Shown piece by piece: positions 1-9,755 of a stretch of DNA of 64,000 bases. A program made the translations under genes and the position numbers. The DNA is from Notospermus geniculatus (taxonomy: Eukaryota > Nemertea > Pilidiophora > Heteronemertea > Lineidae): contig NMRB01000459.1 in assembly GCA_002633025.1 (NCBI GenBank), positions 304,011 through 368,010 on the forward strand, written 5' to 3'. Numbering within the stretch: the stretch's first letter is position 1; each line of letters begins with the position of its first letter. A model generated the notes under the pieces. That model did no database searches, was not told where the DNA came from, and saw nothing but the letters and a program-made list of their open reading frames with translations.

Positions 1-303
1 GACAAAAAATACCTGCCACGCCACAGCGCGGCAGGTAGGTGAAATACAAACGCCCTAGTCGGAGTTGAAACACCGTCTCCAAACCCGATATTCTCTGACC
101 TAGACAAGATGGCGCTGTCATTCAACCGCAAGCAGCTGAAGGGCGAGTATCTCCGCATACAATAATGGCAACTGCACCGGTCAGTACAATGAATGGTCAA
201 CAATACATACAGGCCTAGGCCTACGTGGCCATGCAATGTCGGTAAACAAAGAGCCTGCAGCCACCCCAAACCCCAAAAAACCCTCACAAATCGAACGAAG
301 TCG
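1..303. other. Sequence without recognisable gene
   Basis: No supported ORF or RNA gene is visible. A short hairpin-forming word pair (ACCTGCC and GGCAGGT, about 11-37) and one TAGGCCTA-type palindrome are the only structure seen. Confidence 0.5.
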
Positions 304-981
304 TAAAACGGGGGGCAGCTCGAAAAGACGGATTCGACGGATTCTTGTAAAATGAAGCATATAATCACTTTTTTATATGCATTAATCTTTTTAGAAATAT
401 GACATATGTATAAGCTTTAAAACCAACGTGTTATTTTCATTTATAATACGATTTCAAATCCATGCACAGTGAGGTTAATAAATCGGGTCTGATATGTCCG
501 AACTCATCTTGTGGAAAATTATGACGTCGCCACTATTGATTTGTCGATGACGTCAACACAGTTGCGCTGTCGATCTCATAGGCCTATCGTATATCGAGAA
601 TAACTAAAATGGCATACACGGGAAACACAAAAAAAACCCGATGTGTTGATGACAGCGACAGGCCTACTGTCAATCGAGTTTCCTTGGATAATCAAATCCT
701 ACGGATGCGGTGTAATGTATTGTTTCAGATCCTGACCCAGCGGCGGTAGGTCTAATGTTTATTAGGCCCAGGCTAGGCTTATTTGTATTTTTAGACTGAT
801 CATCTACCCTCCCAATACTTCGATTAACTTTTTGGCCCGTACTGCTTGGTTGATAGGACACGGGTACCAGGCTCCTCTGGGAATTCCACACGTGACGTCA
901 TAACAAAGTTGTCCGCAGACCACGATCCGTCGAATCCGTTGAATCCGTCGAATCCGTCTTTTCGAGCTGCCCTAAAACGGG
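304..981. mobile_element. Non-autonomous TIR transposon with perfect 9-bp target duplication (MULE-like)
   Basis: The element proper spans 313-972 (660 bp). Its ends are perfect inverted repeats of 32 bp that start GGGCAGCTCGAAAAGACGG and run into repeats of the word GGATTCGAC. The 9-mer TAAAACGGG lies immediately outside both ends (304-312 and 973-981), which is a textbook target-site duplication. Nine-base duplications are typical of Mutator-like elements, so I classify it as a non-autonomous MULE-like element; the family itself is not recognised. The interior has no credible coding sequence. The right end carries extra tandem copies of the GAATCCGTC word, so the right TIR extends as a short direct repeat. 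Confidence 0.85.
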
Positions 982-1110
982 AAATGATCAAACCTGCCCT
1001 AACAAATTCAGAGGGTGCCGAAAAATTACAGTAAAATCCATTTTCCAATGCTGCTTCGACCGGCACACACAACGCCCTTTCGCCATCTTGGTTTCGTACG
1101 TGGATAAGCA

Positions 1111-1303
1111 GCATGCTATCCAGGTGTAAAGTTTTTCAGTGTTCCGTGTGTCAGTGTTCCCCCTATTGTTCTGGAAACACTGGCAGATAGATCCATACAT
1201 TACTCTGTGTGTCCCCTATTATCAAGTCGCGGCTTATTCCGTCAGACAATAGCAGGGGAACACTCGCAGATGGGGAACACTGAAAAACGTTACACCGGCA
1301 TGC
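1111..1303. mobile_element. Small foldback (hairpin) MITE
   Basis: The left arm reads GCATGC...GGTGTAAAGTTTTTCAGTGTTCC and the right arm repeats it in inverse orientation, ending GTTACACCGGCATGC. Internal words (CAGTGTTCCCC, GGGGAACACT, and CTATTGTTCTGG with CAATAGCAGG) are also inverted, so most of the 193 bases could fold. The interior holds GTCGCGGCTTATTCCGTC, an 18-base match to the Merlin-like remnant near 4330 (opposite strand), so a Merlin scrap may have been trapped here. Confidence 0.6.
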
Positions 1304-1450
1304 AATGGGCCGTATTCATAAAACCCTGCTAAGCCTAGTTGGCAACTATTTTGAGCCTTAGCTGCCAACTAACCCTAGTTGGATACTAGTTGTTATTCAT
1401 AAAATACCGCTAAGCTTAGTTGACTGCTATGTTGACTGCTAACTTTAGAG

Positions 1451-1916
1451 GTGATCCTGGGTACCTCTAAGTCACTATTTGGCAACTATATCCTTCATTT
1501 TGTATGTTTGCCTAGACGAATTCTCGAACTGGCTGAGTTGCATCGTGCAGTGAGGAGGGAAAGAGTACTCAGAGACAGGCGTAATCCACTTGATATTTGT
1601 ACTGATGATGAATTGATTAAGAGATGTCGATTTTCGTGGGAAGGGATCATGTTTATAACGGATTTAATAGCACATGAAATTCATCATCCAACGAGATTCA
1701 AGATGGATTCTAAACAGTATCTGGACCTTTTCAGGTGTTAAAGGTTGTGTTGATGGAACACATATTTGGATAATTTAACCTCATTTTAATGAGGCTGACT
1801 TTGTCAACAGGAAAGGTCATCACCCCATAAACGTTCAAGTGATATGTGACCATAAGGGGAAATGGGTTAACACTGTGGCAAGATGCCACAATATTAATCC
1901 ATGCCATCCCTATTGA
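1451..1916 (+). pseudogene. PIF/Harbinger (HARBI1-like) transposase remnant
   Basis: An ORF of 96 codons (1451-1741) carries the HARBI1-type N-terminal segment: RRERVLRDRRNPLD followed by DDELIKRCRFSWEGIMFITDL. Immediately downstream, in a different frame and with one internal stop, comes the catalytic-domain signature GCVDGTHIWI, then PHFNEADFVNRKGHHPINVQ and VICDHKG. The first aspartate of the DDE triad is in VDGTH. The segment that normally joins these parts is missing, so the copy is internally deleted as well as frameshifted. It lies between TIRs with CCTAGTTGGC words. It is not expected to make active transposase. Confidence 0.75.
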
Positions 1917-2052
1917 AAGTGAAACTGACGCGTGTTGTTACTTGTTGTTTGGGACACGGCCAACTGCTATGTTAACAACCAACTAGTCCTAGTTGACAAC
2001 TACCTGGCACTGTCCCTAGCAGGGTTTTATGAATATAACAAGAAATGTTTTT

Positions 2053-3092
2053 AAAAAACATAGGGCGGTGGTGAACCTTAATAAAACAGTACAACGAAAT
2101 TATGAAACTGTATTGGCATAATGTTTCTGATGACATGTTTCATTCAGCATCCAAGCTCAGGATGCGTTTTAGTGTTTTTGTCAATTCCCGGAATTGTCCT
2201 CTCGTTCCTCACGCATGACCATGCTCCGTGGAGAGCCCTGGTGGAAGGAATGCAGGACATTTTTTGTATTGTTGTAGGCGTAATTTACATAGCCTTCAGT
2301 TGACGTCATCGCGTCATGATCAGTGTCTCACATGTCAATTTGTCATACACATTTTGCTCGATGCAAAGTTTGAGTGGGCCGTATAAACAACTGAGGGAAT
2401 GAAAATAAAAAAAATCACTTACCTGTGTTAGTTATTGAATGACAGCAGCTGGATTGGCTTGAAAACCCGGGGGAAACAAAGCGAATATAGTCCATACGGC
2501 TTGCTGTATATCGAGTGCAATCCCACCTCAATCTGACCGCACAACGTTTTGACGTCATCACCAATGGTGTTGACGCTGTGCTTCTAGGCTACGCCATGGG
2601 CGTCGCCTAGAACCGATTCACCTTAGCAACGACGTCACTGAATTTTGGCATGCACGTCAATTATTGGACTGACAGGGAATTCGCCTATGACATGAGCGTG
2701 TGTGTTGATGCGTTTTCCTTTTCAACTTAAATGCTTCTGATGACATTGCCGGACGTTAATAATGCAGCACCCCTGTAGTCATCGCCAGATTAGCCCAGGA
2801 TGCGTATTTATAAATGGGCTTATGTGGTTTTGTCAATTCCGAATTTCCTCCCGTTTCTCACGCATGGCCATGCTCCGTGGGGAGCGGGCTATGACATTTG
2901 GGTACTGAATATTGGCTGATGATTTCTCAAAATGGTCTCAGCTGTCTTTCCAGTTCGAAGTCCTCGCATCGTCATAATCATGTGGGCCTAATGGCACGAT
3001 CAACTGGTCAATCAAGTCACGTCCCAAAATCCCGCCCAACAAAATAGCAAACCAGTCAGGAAATTCAAACACCACCGCCCTATGTTTTTTTT
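2053..3092. mobile_element. TIR element with internal direct duplication, inserted in the Harbinger complex
   Basis: The ends are inverted copies of AAAAACATAGGGCGGTGGTG (2053-2073 and 3070-3092). Inside, a segment of about 130 bp near 2115-2240 recurs in direct orientation at 2729-2885. Shared words are GCTTCTGATGACAT-like, AGGATGCGT, TTTTGTCAATTCC and CATGCTCCGTGG. No transposase was recognised, so it is treated as non-autonomous. Confidence 0.6.
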
Positions 3093-3239
3093 AATAGCAG
3101 GAAACTATGGAGCAGGCAACTAGGCATTTGGCAGCCTGCTAAGGCCTAGTTGGCTGCTAGTTTAGCAGGGTTTTATGAATATGGCCCCAGCAGATCTCCA
3201 TGTAGGCCTATTCTCAGGCACATTCTGCTAGACAGAAGT

Positions 3240-3340
3240 GGCCGGATAGCGCAGTCGGTTAGGGCGTCTGGCTATTTCTTCTACTGTAACGCCAATCCGG
3301 CGGGCGCAGGTTCGACACCAGGGTCGGGTAGATTTTTTTA
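3240..3340 (+). repeat. tRNA-derived SINE head with Pol III A and B boxes
   Basis: TAGCGCAGTCGG at 3247-3258 fits the A-box consensus TRGCNNAGYNGG, and GGTTCGACACC at 3309-3319 fits the B box GGTTCGANNCC. The spacing of about 62 bases is right for an internal RNA polymerase III promoter. The flanking bases do not pair into a good tRNA acceptor stem and no clear anticodon arm is evident. I therefore read this as a tRNA-derived SINE rather than a functional tRNA gene. Confidence 0.65.
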
Positions 3341-3388
3341 CCAACCTTTTGCATTTATGTTTTGTTTTGTCAAGTCTATATACAGTCT

Positions 3389-3460
3389 AACCCAGGAAAA
3401 TGTTTTCTATAAGTGCACTCTTCATGAAGAGTGCGCTTATGGAAAACATTTTCCTGGGTT
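3389..3460. repeat. Near-perfect 72-bp palindrome
   Basis: Two 35-base arms (3389-3423 and 3426-3460) centred on TTCATGAA pair with only two mismatches. The outer words are AACCCAGGAAAATG and CATTTTCCTGGGTT. It sits between the two inverted SINE pieces and would form a long hairpin if transcribed. Confidence 0.9.
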
Positions 3461-3687
3461 CAGTCTACAGCCTATTACTGAGGTTGACTGGATGGAGATC
3501 ATAAGATCAGACATTAGGCGAGTCAAAGTATCTGTAACTTGCCAATCTGTTACGTTTCAGGATCGCGGCTGTGCATGTTCTGGCAAAAATATATGCCAAA
3601 AAAATCAATGCGGTACACTGCATAAGGGCTACAAAATGAATTGTAAAAAAAGTGTTAACTGTAAAAAATAGTTTTCATGAGAAAAGA

Positions 3688-3747
3688 AGAGACCCGACCA
3701 TGGGTGTCGAACCTGCGTCCGCCGGATTGGCGTTACAGTAGAACCAT
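3688..3747 (-). repeat. Inverted partial copy of the SINE head
   Basis: Read on the minus strand, this repeats the 3277-3335 segment, including the B box GGTTCGACACC (plus-strand complement at 3703-3713) and ACGCCAATCCGGCGG. The A-box half is missing. With the forward copy at 3240 it makes a head-to-head inverted SINE pair around the palindrome at 3389-3460. Confidence 0.7.
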
Positions 3748-4059
3748 CTTCTGCTTTGACTTCTTCAACTGGTGTTGTGCCTTTTGTGCTGTTGATGTCG
3801 AAGGGACTGCTTCATAATCTGTCGGACAGCAGACAACTTCCCCTGCTTGGCGTTTGGCCTTCTTTGGTAGTTCTACGCGGCGCATTCAGTATGGTCAGCA
3901 GGGCAGGCGCTGTCCATTCCACTGGTGCTAGGTCTGGCACTGAAAAGTACAAATGACAGAAAGTTGGATAACGATTATGGGATATTGGTAACAATTAATA
4001 AGTGCTAAATTACAGTTTCTGTGTATTGCAGGTTACGAAAATGATACCAAACATCACTT

Positions 4060-4680
4060 CCAGGAAGTGAATCACTTACATTCATCGCTGGATAATTCTG
4101 GTGGATTTGATGTCCATTCTGAAACAAGAGCCACAATGTCACCAAGACAACAAGCACAGGGGCCCAGAAGGCCAATCCCTTTTTTATGGTCCCCAACAGA
4201 GGACGGGCACCCAAGAGCAATATGGGTCCCATATTTTGGGTCACAAACATCGAGAGGTTGGGATGGTGGCATGCCAAGATGTGGTCATAGGCCAAATTGC
4301 CTAAAATGGTACTTGATTCCAAAGCCTGTGGAACATCAGACGGAATAAGCCGCGACACACACAGAGACGAAATGAAATAATGTGTGAAAGTAATGTGCTC
4401 CATGTGCTGCCCATATGGGATTTCAGTCAGGAAGTTAACGACGACAAGGAGGCACCGAACATAGTGAAACTAACCTGAATCAATCGGATTCTCCACGGGC
4501 ATCGGCAACTCCCTCCGAAGGAAGGAGTAACTCCTCCTCCGTGTCAGAAGTTATGCTAAGTACAGATTTATTGGGGTTGGTTTCTGAAAATCAATAGGGC
4601 AAATTTGTTTTGGTTTCTGCTAGTAATCCCCTCTCCGTAAAACAATACATGAATTGCTTCCCTTTCGGCGGACATGCACA
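4060..4680 (-). pseudogene. Merlin transposase relic, copy B (heavily decayed)
   Basis: At 4650-4668 the minus strand encodes MSAEREAIH, identical to the N-terminal part of the better copy at 5451-6069. At 4200-4345 it encodes a decayed C-terminal part: AAYSV, GIKYH, then DPKYGTH. These align with the Merlin end region, where a WxAY motif is followed by FVDPxxGxHT. Nucleotide identity with copy A is obvious around 4280-4350 and 5290-5360 (GACGGAATAA followed by CGCGACACA). The catalytic core between the two parts is not recognisable and stops occur in all frames. Confidence 0.5.
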
Positions 4681-4699
4681 TCTATGTATGTTATGTAGG

Positions 4700-5220
4700 C
4701 CTATGAATTAATGACCAATACTTAAATGTAGTAAGTTCCTTACTGACAATACTTAAAGATAGTAAGTACCGGTAACATTACTAACCTTGAATACACCAAG
4801 TATCAAACATTGGTGTTTCGTACGAATACTTCGCGGGATATTGACCAGTGTACACGCTCTTAAGGAGTTTGAAGAACTCGGCGTATCTATTCCATTTTGC
4901 GGTCAAGTTGCGCCACATTATTTCAGCAATGTGTCCTTCCATATTACCAAGTGATGTTCCTGGAAATGGAAAAAAAAAACAGTTCGGGGATATTTCCCAC
5001 CTACAGTTGCAGAGTAATTAACACGGATAATGAATTATTCATGCCAGGGCAATTTACCAAAAATCTTCCGAAAATGAGCTTTCGCGTGAGCCCAGGCACC
5101 CTCAATTCGACCACGACGCTCGGATAAGTTCGTAGGGAAGTCGTACCGCTTCGTTCCCTCACCGGTACGTATTTCACGAGTACATGTATATATACACCAC
5201 TCAACTTTCCTACGAACTTA
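4700..5220. other. Non-coding spacer between Merlin relics
   Basis: No gene is supported. A short direct duplication of CAATACTTAAA with TAGTAAGT occurs at about 4721 and 4749. The remainder shows no structure that I recognise. Confidence 0.4.
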
Positions 5221-5229
5221 ACTTTGTGT

Positions 5230-6069
5230 CAAGGGTTTCGTTGGGGACGGAATACAGCAAATAGGGCTTGGAAAGTTTTGGGGGCCACACGCCAAGATGT
5301 GGTACTTGTTTCCACTGCCAGCATTACATACGACGGAATAATTAGGCGCGACACAAACAGAAACACAGTTGAAAACTGGGAGATGTCGCACATGTGGGAA
5401 ATGAAACAATGTCATTTCGGTAACTGTATTTCAACTATCAGGGAAATAACTTACCCTTTGCCCTCGCGCTCCACCATTCCAAATATCCAAACTTTCAAAC
5501 CCATGGTTTTCCCTCGATGGAACTTCGACCTCCTTCCAAACAAGCTCTCGTCAACTTCAACGACACCACTGAACTTCACGGTAGCGATATTGTGGCAGAA
5601 AAAGTCCTTGAAAAGTTCTCTAATGAACGATGCCCAGTCTACCGCACTCTTTTTGTAATCTATGCCCGCAAATAAAGCACAACGATGGAGACTATTGCCA
5701 TCGACATAATATTTCAGAAACATCATTATGTCTTGGAATGCAGAATGAGACCGAGAAAACCAAGAATACCGGCGAATTGAAATACGTTCGTTGTTTAATT
5801 TGACACTGCCACGCCAAACCATCAGGTCTGACATTCCTCTTCACAAGTTTGCACGGGTGTACACAGTTCGTGCAAACCATAAAATCAGCAATCAACCCCC
5901 TCTCCCGAAGCCATCCATGAATTGCTTCCCTTTCGGCTGACATTAGTGGAAAGAAATTCCATGGATTGGTAAAATCTCCGAAATCGATGCTGAGGACATC
6001 TGTGGCACTTTTTGCTTTGCGGAAGTTTCCCGCGGGTCCGCCCGACGGTTTCTTAGACGCCATCATCAA
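5230..6069 (-). pseudogene. Merlin (IS1595/ISXO2-like) DDE transposase, frameshifted
   Basis: Merlin transposases are DDE enzymes related to bacterial IS1016/IS1595. Two overlapping minus-strand frames cover most of one. The first (6069 to 5692) gives NPWNFFPLMSAEREAIHGWL, then a zinc-ribbon-like VCTNCVHPCK with WQC. The second (5834 to 5451) gives IRRYSWFSRSHSAFQDIM, DWASFIRELF and the hallmark GVVEVDESLFGRR followed by KFHRGK and VWIFGMVER. The D of VEVDES is the first catalytic residue. A frameshift near 5810 separates the frames. The C-terminal part continues to about 5240 in a further frame (APNYSVV). No terminal repeats were identified with confidence. It is a relic. Confidence 0.8.
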
Positions 6070-6129
6070 ATGGGTACCGGTACCGGGTCCGCGCGGAAGT
6101 TCGCCAATGATTGCTCAATACGAATTTCT

Positions 6130-6955
6130 ATTAGACCGTTCAGACACAAAGCGAACGCGAATGCGACCAAAAAACGGCCGCGCGAACTTCCGCCCGTCTT
6201 TCCGCGGTAATTGCTCCCAGAGCGATTTTTTGGAAGAAGTTCGCGCGACTTTTACCCACAATGCATTGTTTTGAGACTATTTCAGCCTTCCCGGCAGAGT
6301 TTTCCGGGAATTGCTCCTCGGAATTGTTATCTCCAGGAATAGTGTTCCGGAATTCGACAAAAAGGTTAAGTCCTGCTTTCCATTGGAGCATTTCCGTGCG
6401 CGGAAACGCTCGAAAGCATTGTCTTTTTCCGCGCCGTGACAAACGAACCGGAAACAAACAATGCCTTCGAGCGTTTCCGCGCAAAGAAACGCGCCAATGG
6501 AAAGCAGGCCTCAGGCATTTCGTATTTTCTGTTGAAGGTCAGAATGCCAGACGAGATTATTTCGGAAAATCCAATCCTGTATGACAAATCCCGGAAAAAA
6601 ATATAAGATTATTATTATTTTATATCTTCTTGGGAAAATTTCATGTACGAAAATGTGTTTTTTAAAATCTCTTTTTGCGTCTTCTTGCCAAGGTATTCAG
6701 CGCGAGTACCTCCCCTTCACTTTCCGATGTCGACATTGGCCTATGCACATCCATTTTACTTGGAGGAACGTAGACAAATGACCGAAGAAAGGCCCACATC
6801 TGTCTTTACACCAAAACGTTCGCCCTACTTTCCGCGTGAGTTTCCGCACCATGTATGAACGACTATTCGCGCGGTTTTCCGCGAGCAAAAACTCGCTTAA
6901 TTCCGCGCGGAATTTCCGCACGACTTTCCGCGCTATGTCTGAATGGACCCTTATG
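6130..6955. mobile_element. CGCGGAA-rich foldback element
   Basis: TTCAGACACAAAGCG at about 6138 is mirrored by CGCTATGTCTGAATGG at about 6932, suggesting inverted termini of a roughly 820-bp element. The interior is studded with CGCGGAA and its complement TTCCGCG in both orientations. At 6372-6508 it contains a clear internal inverted repeat: CCTGCTTTCCATTGG with CCAATGGAAAGCAGG, and CGCGGAAACGCTCGAAAGCA with its complement. No coding sequence is supported. Confidence 0.5.
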
Positions 6956-7249
6956 GTGTGTCTGAATTCGAAAGACGATTTTGATATGAAAACGTCGTTT
7001 ATTCGGATAATGAGTAGGATACATACAAAGACGGAAATCGAGAGTCCATGAATATTGTGTAGGCCTAGGGTAAATGGTCCAATTCTCGCACACTTCCGTT
7101 TCTGTCTCTCTGTTAAATCTAGAACCGAGGTTTTGGGGCATGCAATCAACCCTCTACACATAAACAGCATAACGAGCCCCATGGGAATGAGGTTTACAGT
7201 AGATTTTCCGTGTTTGTAATGTGTTATGCACAGTAAAAAGGTATGATAG

Positions 7250-7390
7250 CTGAATGCACCATTCCTCGCACAGTACCTCCCCTTTCTCACACAGACACGT
7301 CCCTCTTCCCACACACTACGCCCCAATCTTCGCACAGCTACATCCCAATCTTCGCACAGCTATCCCAGTCTGTGCACACCATAAAAAGTT
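7250..7390. repeat. Degenerate short tandem repeat (CTTCGCACAG-type)
   Basis: Five to six imperfect units of about 20 bp containing CGCACAG or CACACA words (CCCAATCTTCGCACAGCTA is the best conserved and occurs twice) follow one another. There is no coding potential. Confidence 0.5.
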
Positions 7391-7547
7391 GTGCATGTAC
7401 TTTGTTACCCTAATTAGGGATGACAAGCCGTTTTCAAAGAATTGGGAACATTGACATATTATACATCATTGGAAAGAGTCTTAAAAAATGCAAAAATATG
7501 ATTACCAATATCAGGCTTTAATTCAAATCCTGTGATTTTCTATGATT

Positions 7548-8303
7548 TTTAGCTCACCGTGGTGAGCTTATACAATGGTTGTGCGTCCGTCGTCCGTCGT
7601 CGTCGTCGTCCGTCGTCGTCGTCGTCGTCGTCCGTCGTTGTCCGTAAAGGGCGGCGCACACGAGCGACTAAATCTGGGCGACCGCCGACGAGACTGGTGG
7701 TGCGACTAGACATCAGCCAATCAGAAGCGCCAAATCTTGTCGCTTTGGCGGTCGGAAGCCAAGTCGGCCGACAAATCGGTCAAAATTGTCGCTCGTGTGC
7801 GCCGCCCTTTAGCAGGGCACGTTTCGTAACCGCTGGAGCTATTGATCTGAAACTTGGTACATATATACCCCTAGGTCAGACGACCCACGACACCAAGTTT
7901 CTGTCCGATCCGACTCTCAGCTTGGCCACCAGGTGGCGGAAACCAAAAACACAAAAAGTGCAATAACTCCTGAACTAATGACTAGATCATCTCCAAATTT
8001 TTATCATAGGTGTAGCTAATAAGGATACATAACATATATAACGGGTTTTTGATTTGACCTACTTTTCAAGGTCACAGAGGTCAAAGTTCGACAAAAGTAA
8101 CGAACCTGCCAAAGTTTGTCATTATTTCACCGAGCGACTTCATATCTTGCATAAACATGCATTGGAGGGGTACCTTATAAAATACCAAGTTTCGGCCCGA
8201 TTGGATATCCAATATGGCCGCCAGGTGGCGTAACCTGAAAATCAAGGAAGTGCTATTACTCGGGAACGGCTTGACGCAGAGTGCTCAAATTTGATATTTA
8301 CCT
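7548..8303 (+). repeat. AGCTCAC-headed dispersed repeat, copy 1 (cut by assembly gap)
   Basis: It begins TTTTTAGCTCACCGTGGTGA, a short palindrome, followed by a GTCCGTCGTCGTC microsatellite. A conserved body follows: GCAGGGCACGTTTCGTAACC, ATTGATCTGAAACTTGGTAC, and later CCAGGTGGCGTAACCTGAAA. Related copies lie at 30420-30640, 40398-40640 and 56296-56580. A 161-bp MITE interrupts this copy at 7648-7808. The right part runs into the gap. The family is unclassified; no ORF is seen. Confidence 0.75.
7645..7811. mobile_element. 161-bp MITE with TWA target duplication and preserved empty site
   Basis: The inverted ends AGGGCGGCGCACACGAGCGA (7648) and complement (to 7808) are flanked by TAA (7645-7647) and TTA (7809-7811). 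The homologous repeat copy at 30480 reads TCCGTTAGCAGGGC with no insert, giving a natural empty site. A 3-bp TWA target is typical of PIF/Harbinger elements, so this is probably a Harbinger MITE. Confidence 0.85.
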
Positions 8304-9069
8304 NNNNNNNNNNNNNNNNNNNNNNNNNNNNNNNNNNNNNNNNNNNNNNNNNNNNNNNNNNNNNNNNNNNNNNNNNNNNNNNNNNNNNNNNNNNNNNNNN
8401 NNNNNNNNNNNNNNNNNNNNNNNNNNNNNNNNNNNNNNNNNNNNNNNNNNNNNNNNNNNNNNNNNNNNNNNNNNNNNNNNNNNNNNNNNNNNNNNNNNNN
8501 NNNNNNNNNNNNNNNNNNNNNNNNNNNNNNNNNNNNNNNNNNNNNNNNNNNNNNNNNNNNNNNNNNNNNNNNNNNNNNNNNNNNNNNNNNNNNNNNNNNN
8601 NNNNNNNNNNNNNNNNNNNNNNNNNNNNNNNNNNNNNNNNNNNNNNNNNNNNNNNNNNNNNNNNNNNNNNNNNNNNNNNNNNNNNNNNNNNNNNNNNNNN
8701 NNNNNNNNNNNNNNNNNNNNNNNNNNNNNNNNNNNNNNNNNNNNNNNNNNNNNNNNNNNNNNNNNNNNNNNNNNNNNNNNNNNNNNNNNNNNNNNNNNNN
8801 NNNNNNNNNNNNNNNNNNNNNNNNNNNNNNNNNNNNNNNNNNNNNNNNNNNNNNNNNNNNNNNNNNNNNNNNNNNNNNNNNNNNNNNNNNNNNNNNNNNN
8901 NNNNNNNNNNNNNNNNNNNNNNNNNNNNNNNNNNNNNNNNNNNNNNNNNNNNNNNNNNNNNNNNNNNNNNNNNNNNNNNNNNNNNNNNNNNNNNNNNNNN
9001 NNNNNNNNNNNNNNNNNNNNNNNNNNNNNNNNNNNNNNNNNNNNNNNNNNNNNNNNNNNNNNNNNNNNN
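8304..9069. other. Assembly gap (N)
   Basis: About 766 undetermined bases, followed by a C homopolymer of about 13 at the right edge. Nothing can be annotated here. Frames that appear to run through it are artefacts. Confidence 0.99.
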
Positions 9070-9082
9070 CCCCCCCCCCCCG

Positions 9083-9626
9083 TGCATGGACCCCTCCCAC
9101 CATTATTTTGTGGAAAATGACCTGGATTCAAAACCTGTCGAGAACCCTGAATGCTGGGCAGTATGTAAATCAATGAATAAAATGTAGCGTTGAGATCCAT
9201 TTATTTACCATTTAACCCCACCCCACCCATACCAGCCCTGCCATGGAAAAAATACATCTCCTTCTGAATCACCTTTGACGAGACACAAGATTTCAGTCAT
9301 GTCAGTAAGTTCTGGGTCAAAACTGCAAAACTGTATGCCTACCACAGAAGACTGAGATTTATGGATTGTCTAGTCCTCCAGACAAAATTTGTGAATCATA
9401 TGCAAATTAAATAGTAGGGGCCTATCATGTAATAGACAGTCCGGTCCTCCAAACATCAGAAATGTGGTAGGCCTTAAGCGAATTGAAAATTATAACGGAA
9501 TAGACAGGTTCAGTCACTCTCCAAAGAAACCATGCAGTTCATCACAGCAAGTCATGCCTGAAATGGAATAAAAGAAGTATATACATGTAAATTAAAATAG
9601 AATTAAATTAGCTTATTTAAAAGTCA
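9083..9626. other. Sequence without recognisable gene
   Basis: No supported ORF, RNA gene or repeat was recognised. A word AGTCCTCCA-like with ACAAA recurs at about 9370 and 9440 in diverged direct copies. Confidence 0.4.
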
Positions 9627-9755
9627 GGGCCGACCGCATAGAAAGTCCGATAGTGCTTTCGGTGCCTATCGGCGGTTTAGTTGATGGGAAAATGCGTTAT
9701 AACTAACTGCCGATAGGCGCCGGTAGCACTGTCGGACTTTCTGTGCGGTGGGCCC
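9627..9755. mobile_element. Foldback MITE
   Basis: Inverted arms of about 45 bp: GGCCGACCGCATAGAAAGTC at the left and the complement ending GGTGGGCCC at the right. The inner words GCCTATCGGCGG and CCGATAGGCGCC are also inverted. It directly abuts the next foldback. Confidence 0.75.

Larger units (their letters stand above)
1307..3188. mobile_element. Nested PIF/Harbinger-type element complex
   Basis: The outer ends are inverted: GGGCCGTATTCATAAAACC at the left (1307) and its complement ending in ATATGGCCCC at the right (3188). A second pair with the same words lies inside: GTTATTCATAAAATACCGC at about 1389 and AGCAGGGTTTTATGAATATA ending near 2038. This suggests a Harbinger element nested in, or duplicated beside, a relative. 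The transposase remnant at 1451-1916 supports the superfamily. The GCCTAGTTGGC words next to the termini repeat several times and could be subterminal binding sites. No clean 3-bp target duplication is visible at the outer ends. Confidence 0.6.

Noticed and set aside
3240-3340. Functional tRNA gene
   Set aside because: A and B boxes fit, but the acceptor stem does not pair and no anticodon loop is evident. A SINE head explains it better.
4005-4403. 132-codon minus-strand ORF with a hydrophobic stretch
   Set aside because: It overlaps a decayed Merlin C-terminal region read in another frame. Similarity at the DNA level to 5290-5360 explains it.
9070-9082. C homopolymer as a regulatory tract
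   Set aside because: It lies directly at the edge of an assembly gap and is probably a sequencing or assembly artefact.
8242-9200. Long open frames of about 270-300 codons across this interval on both strands
   Set aside because: They consist of undetermined bases (N) translated as unknown residues. No sequence supports them.
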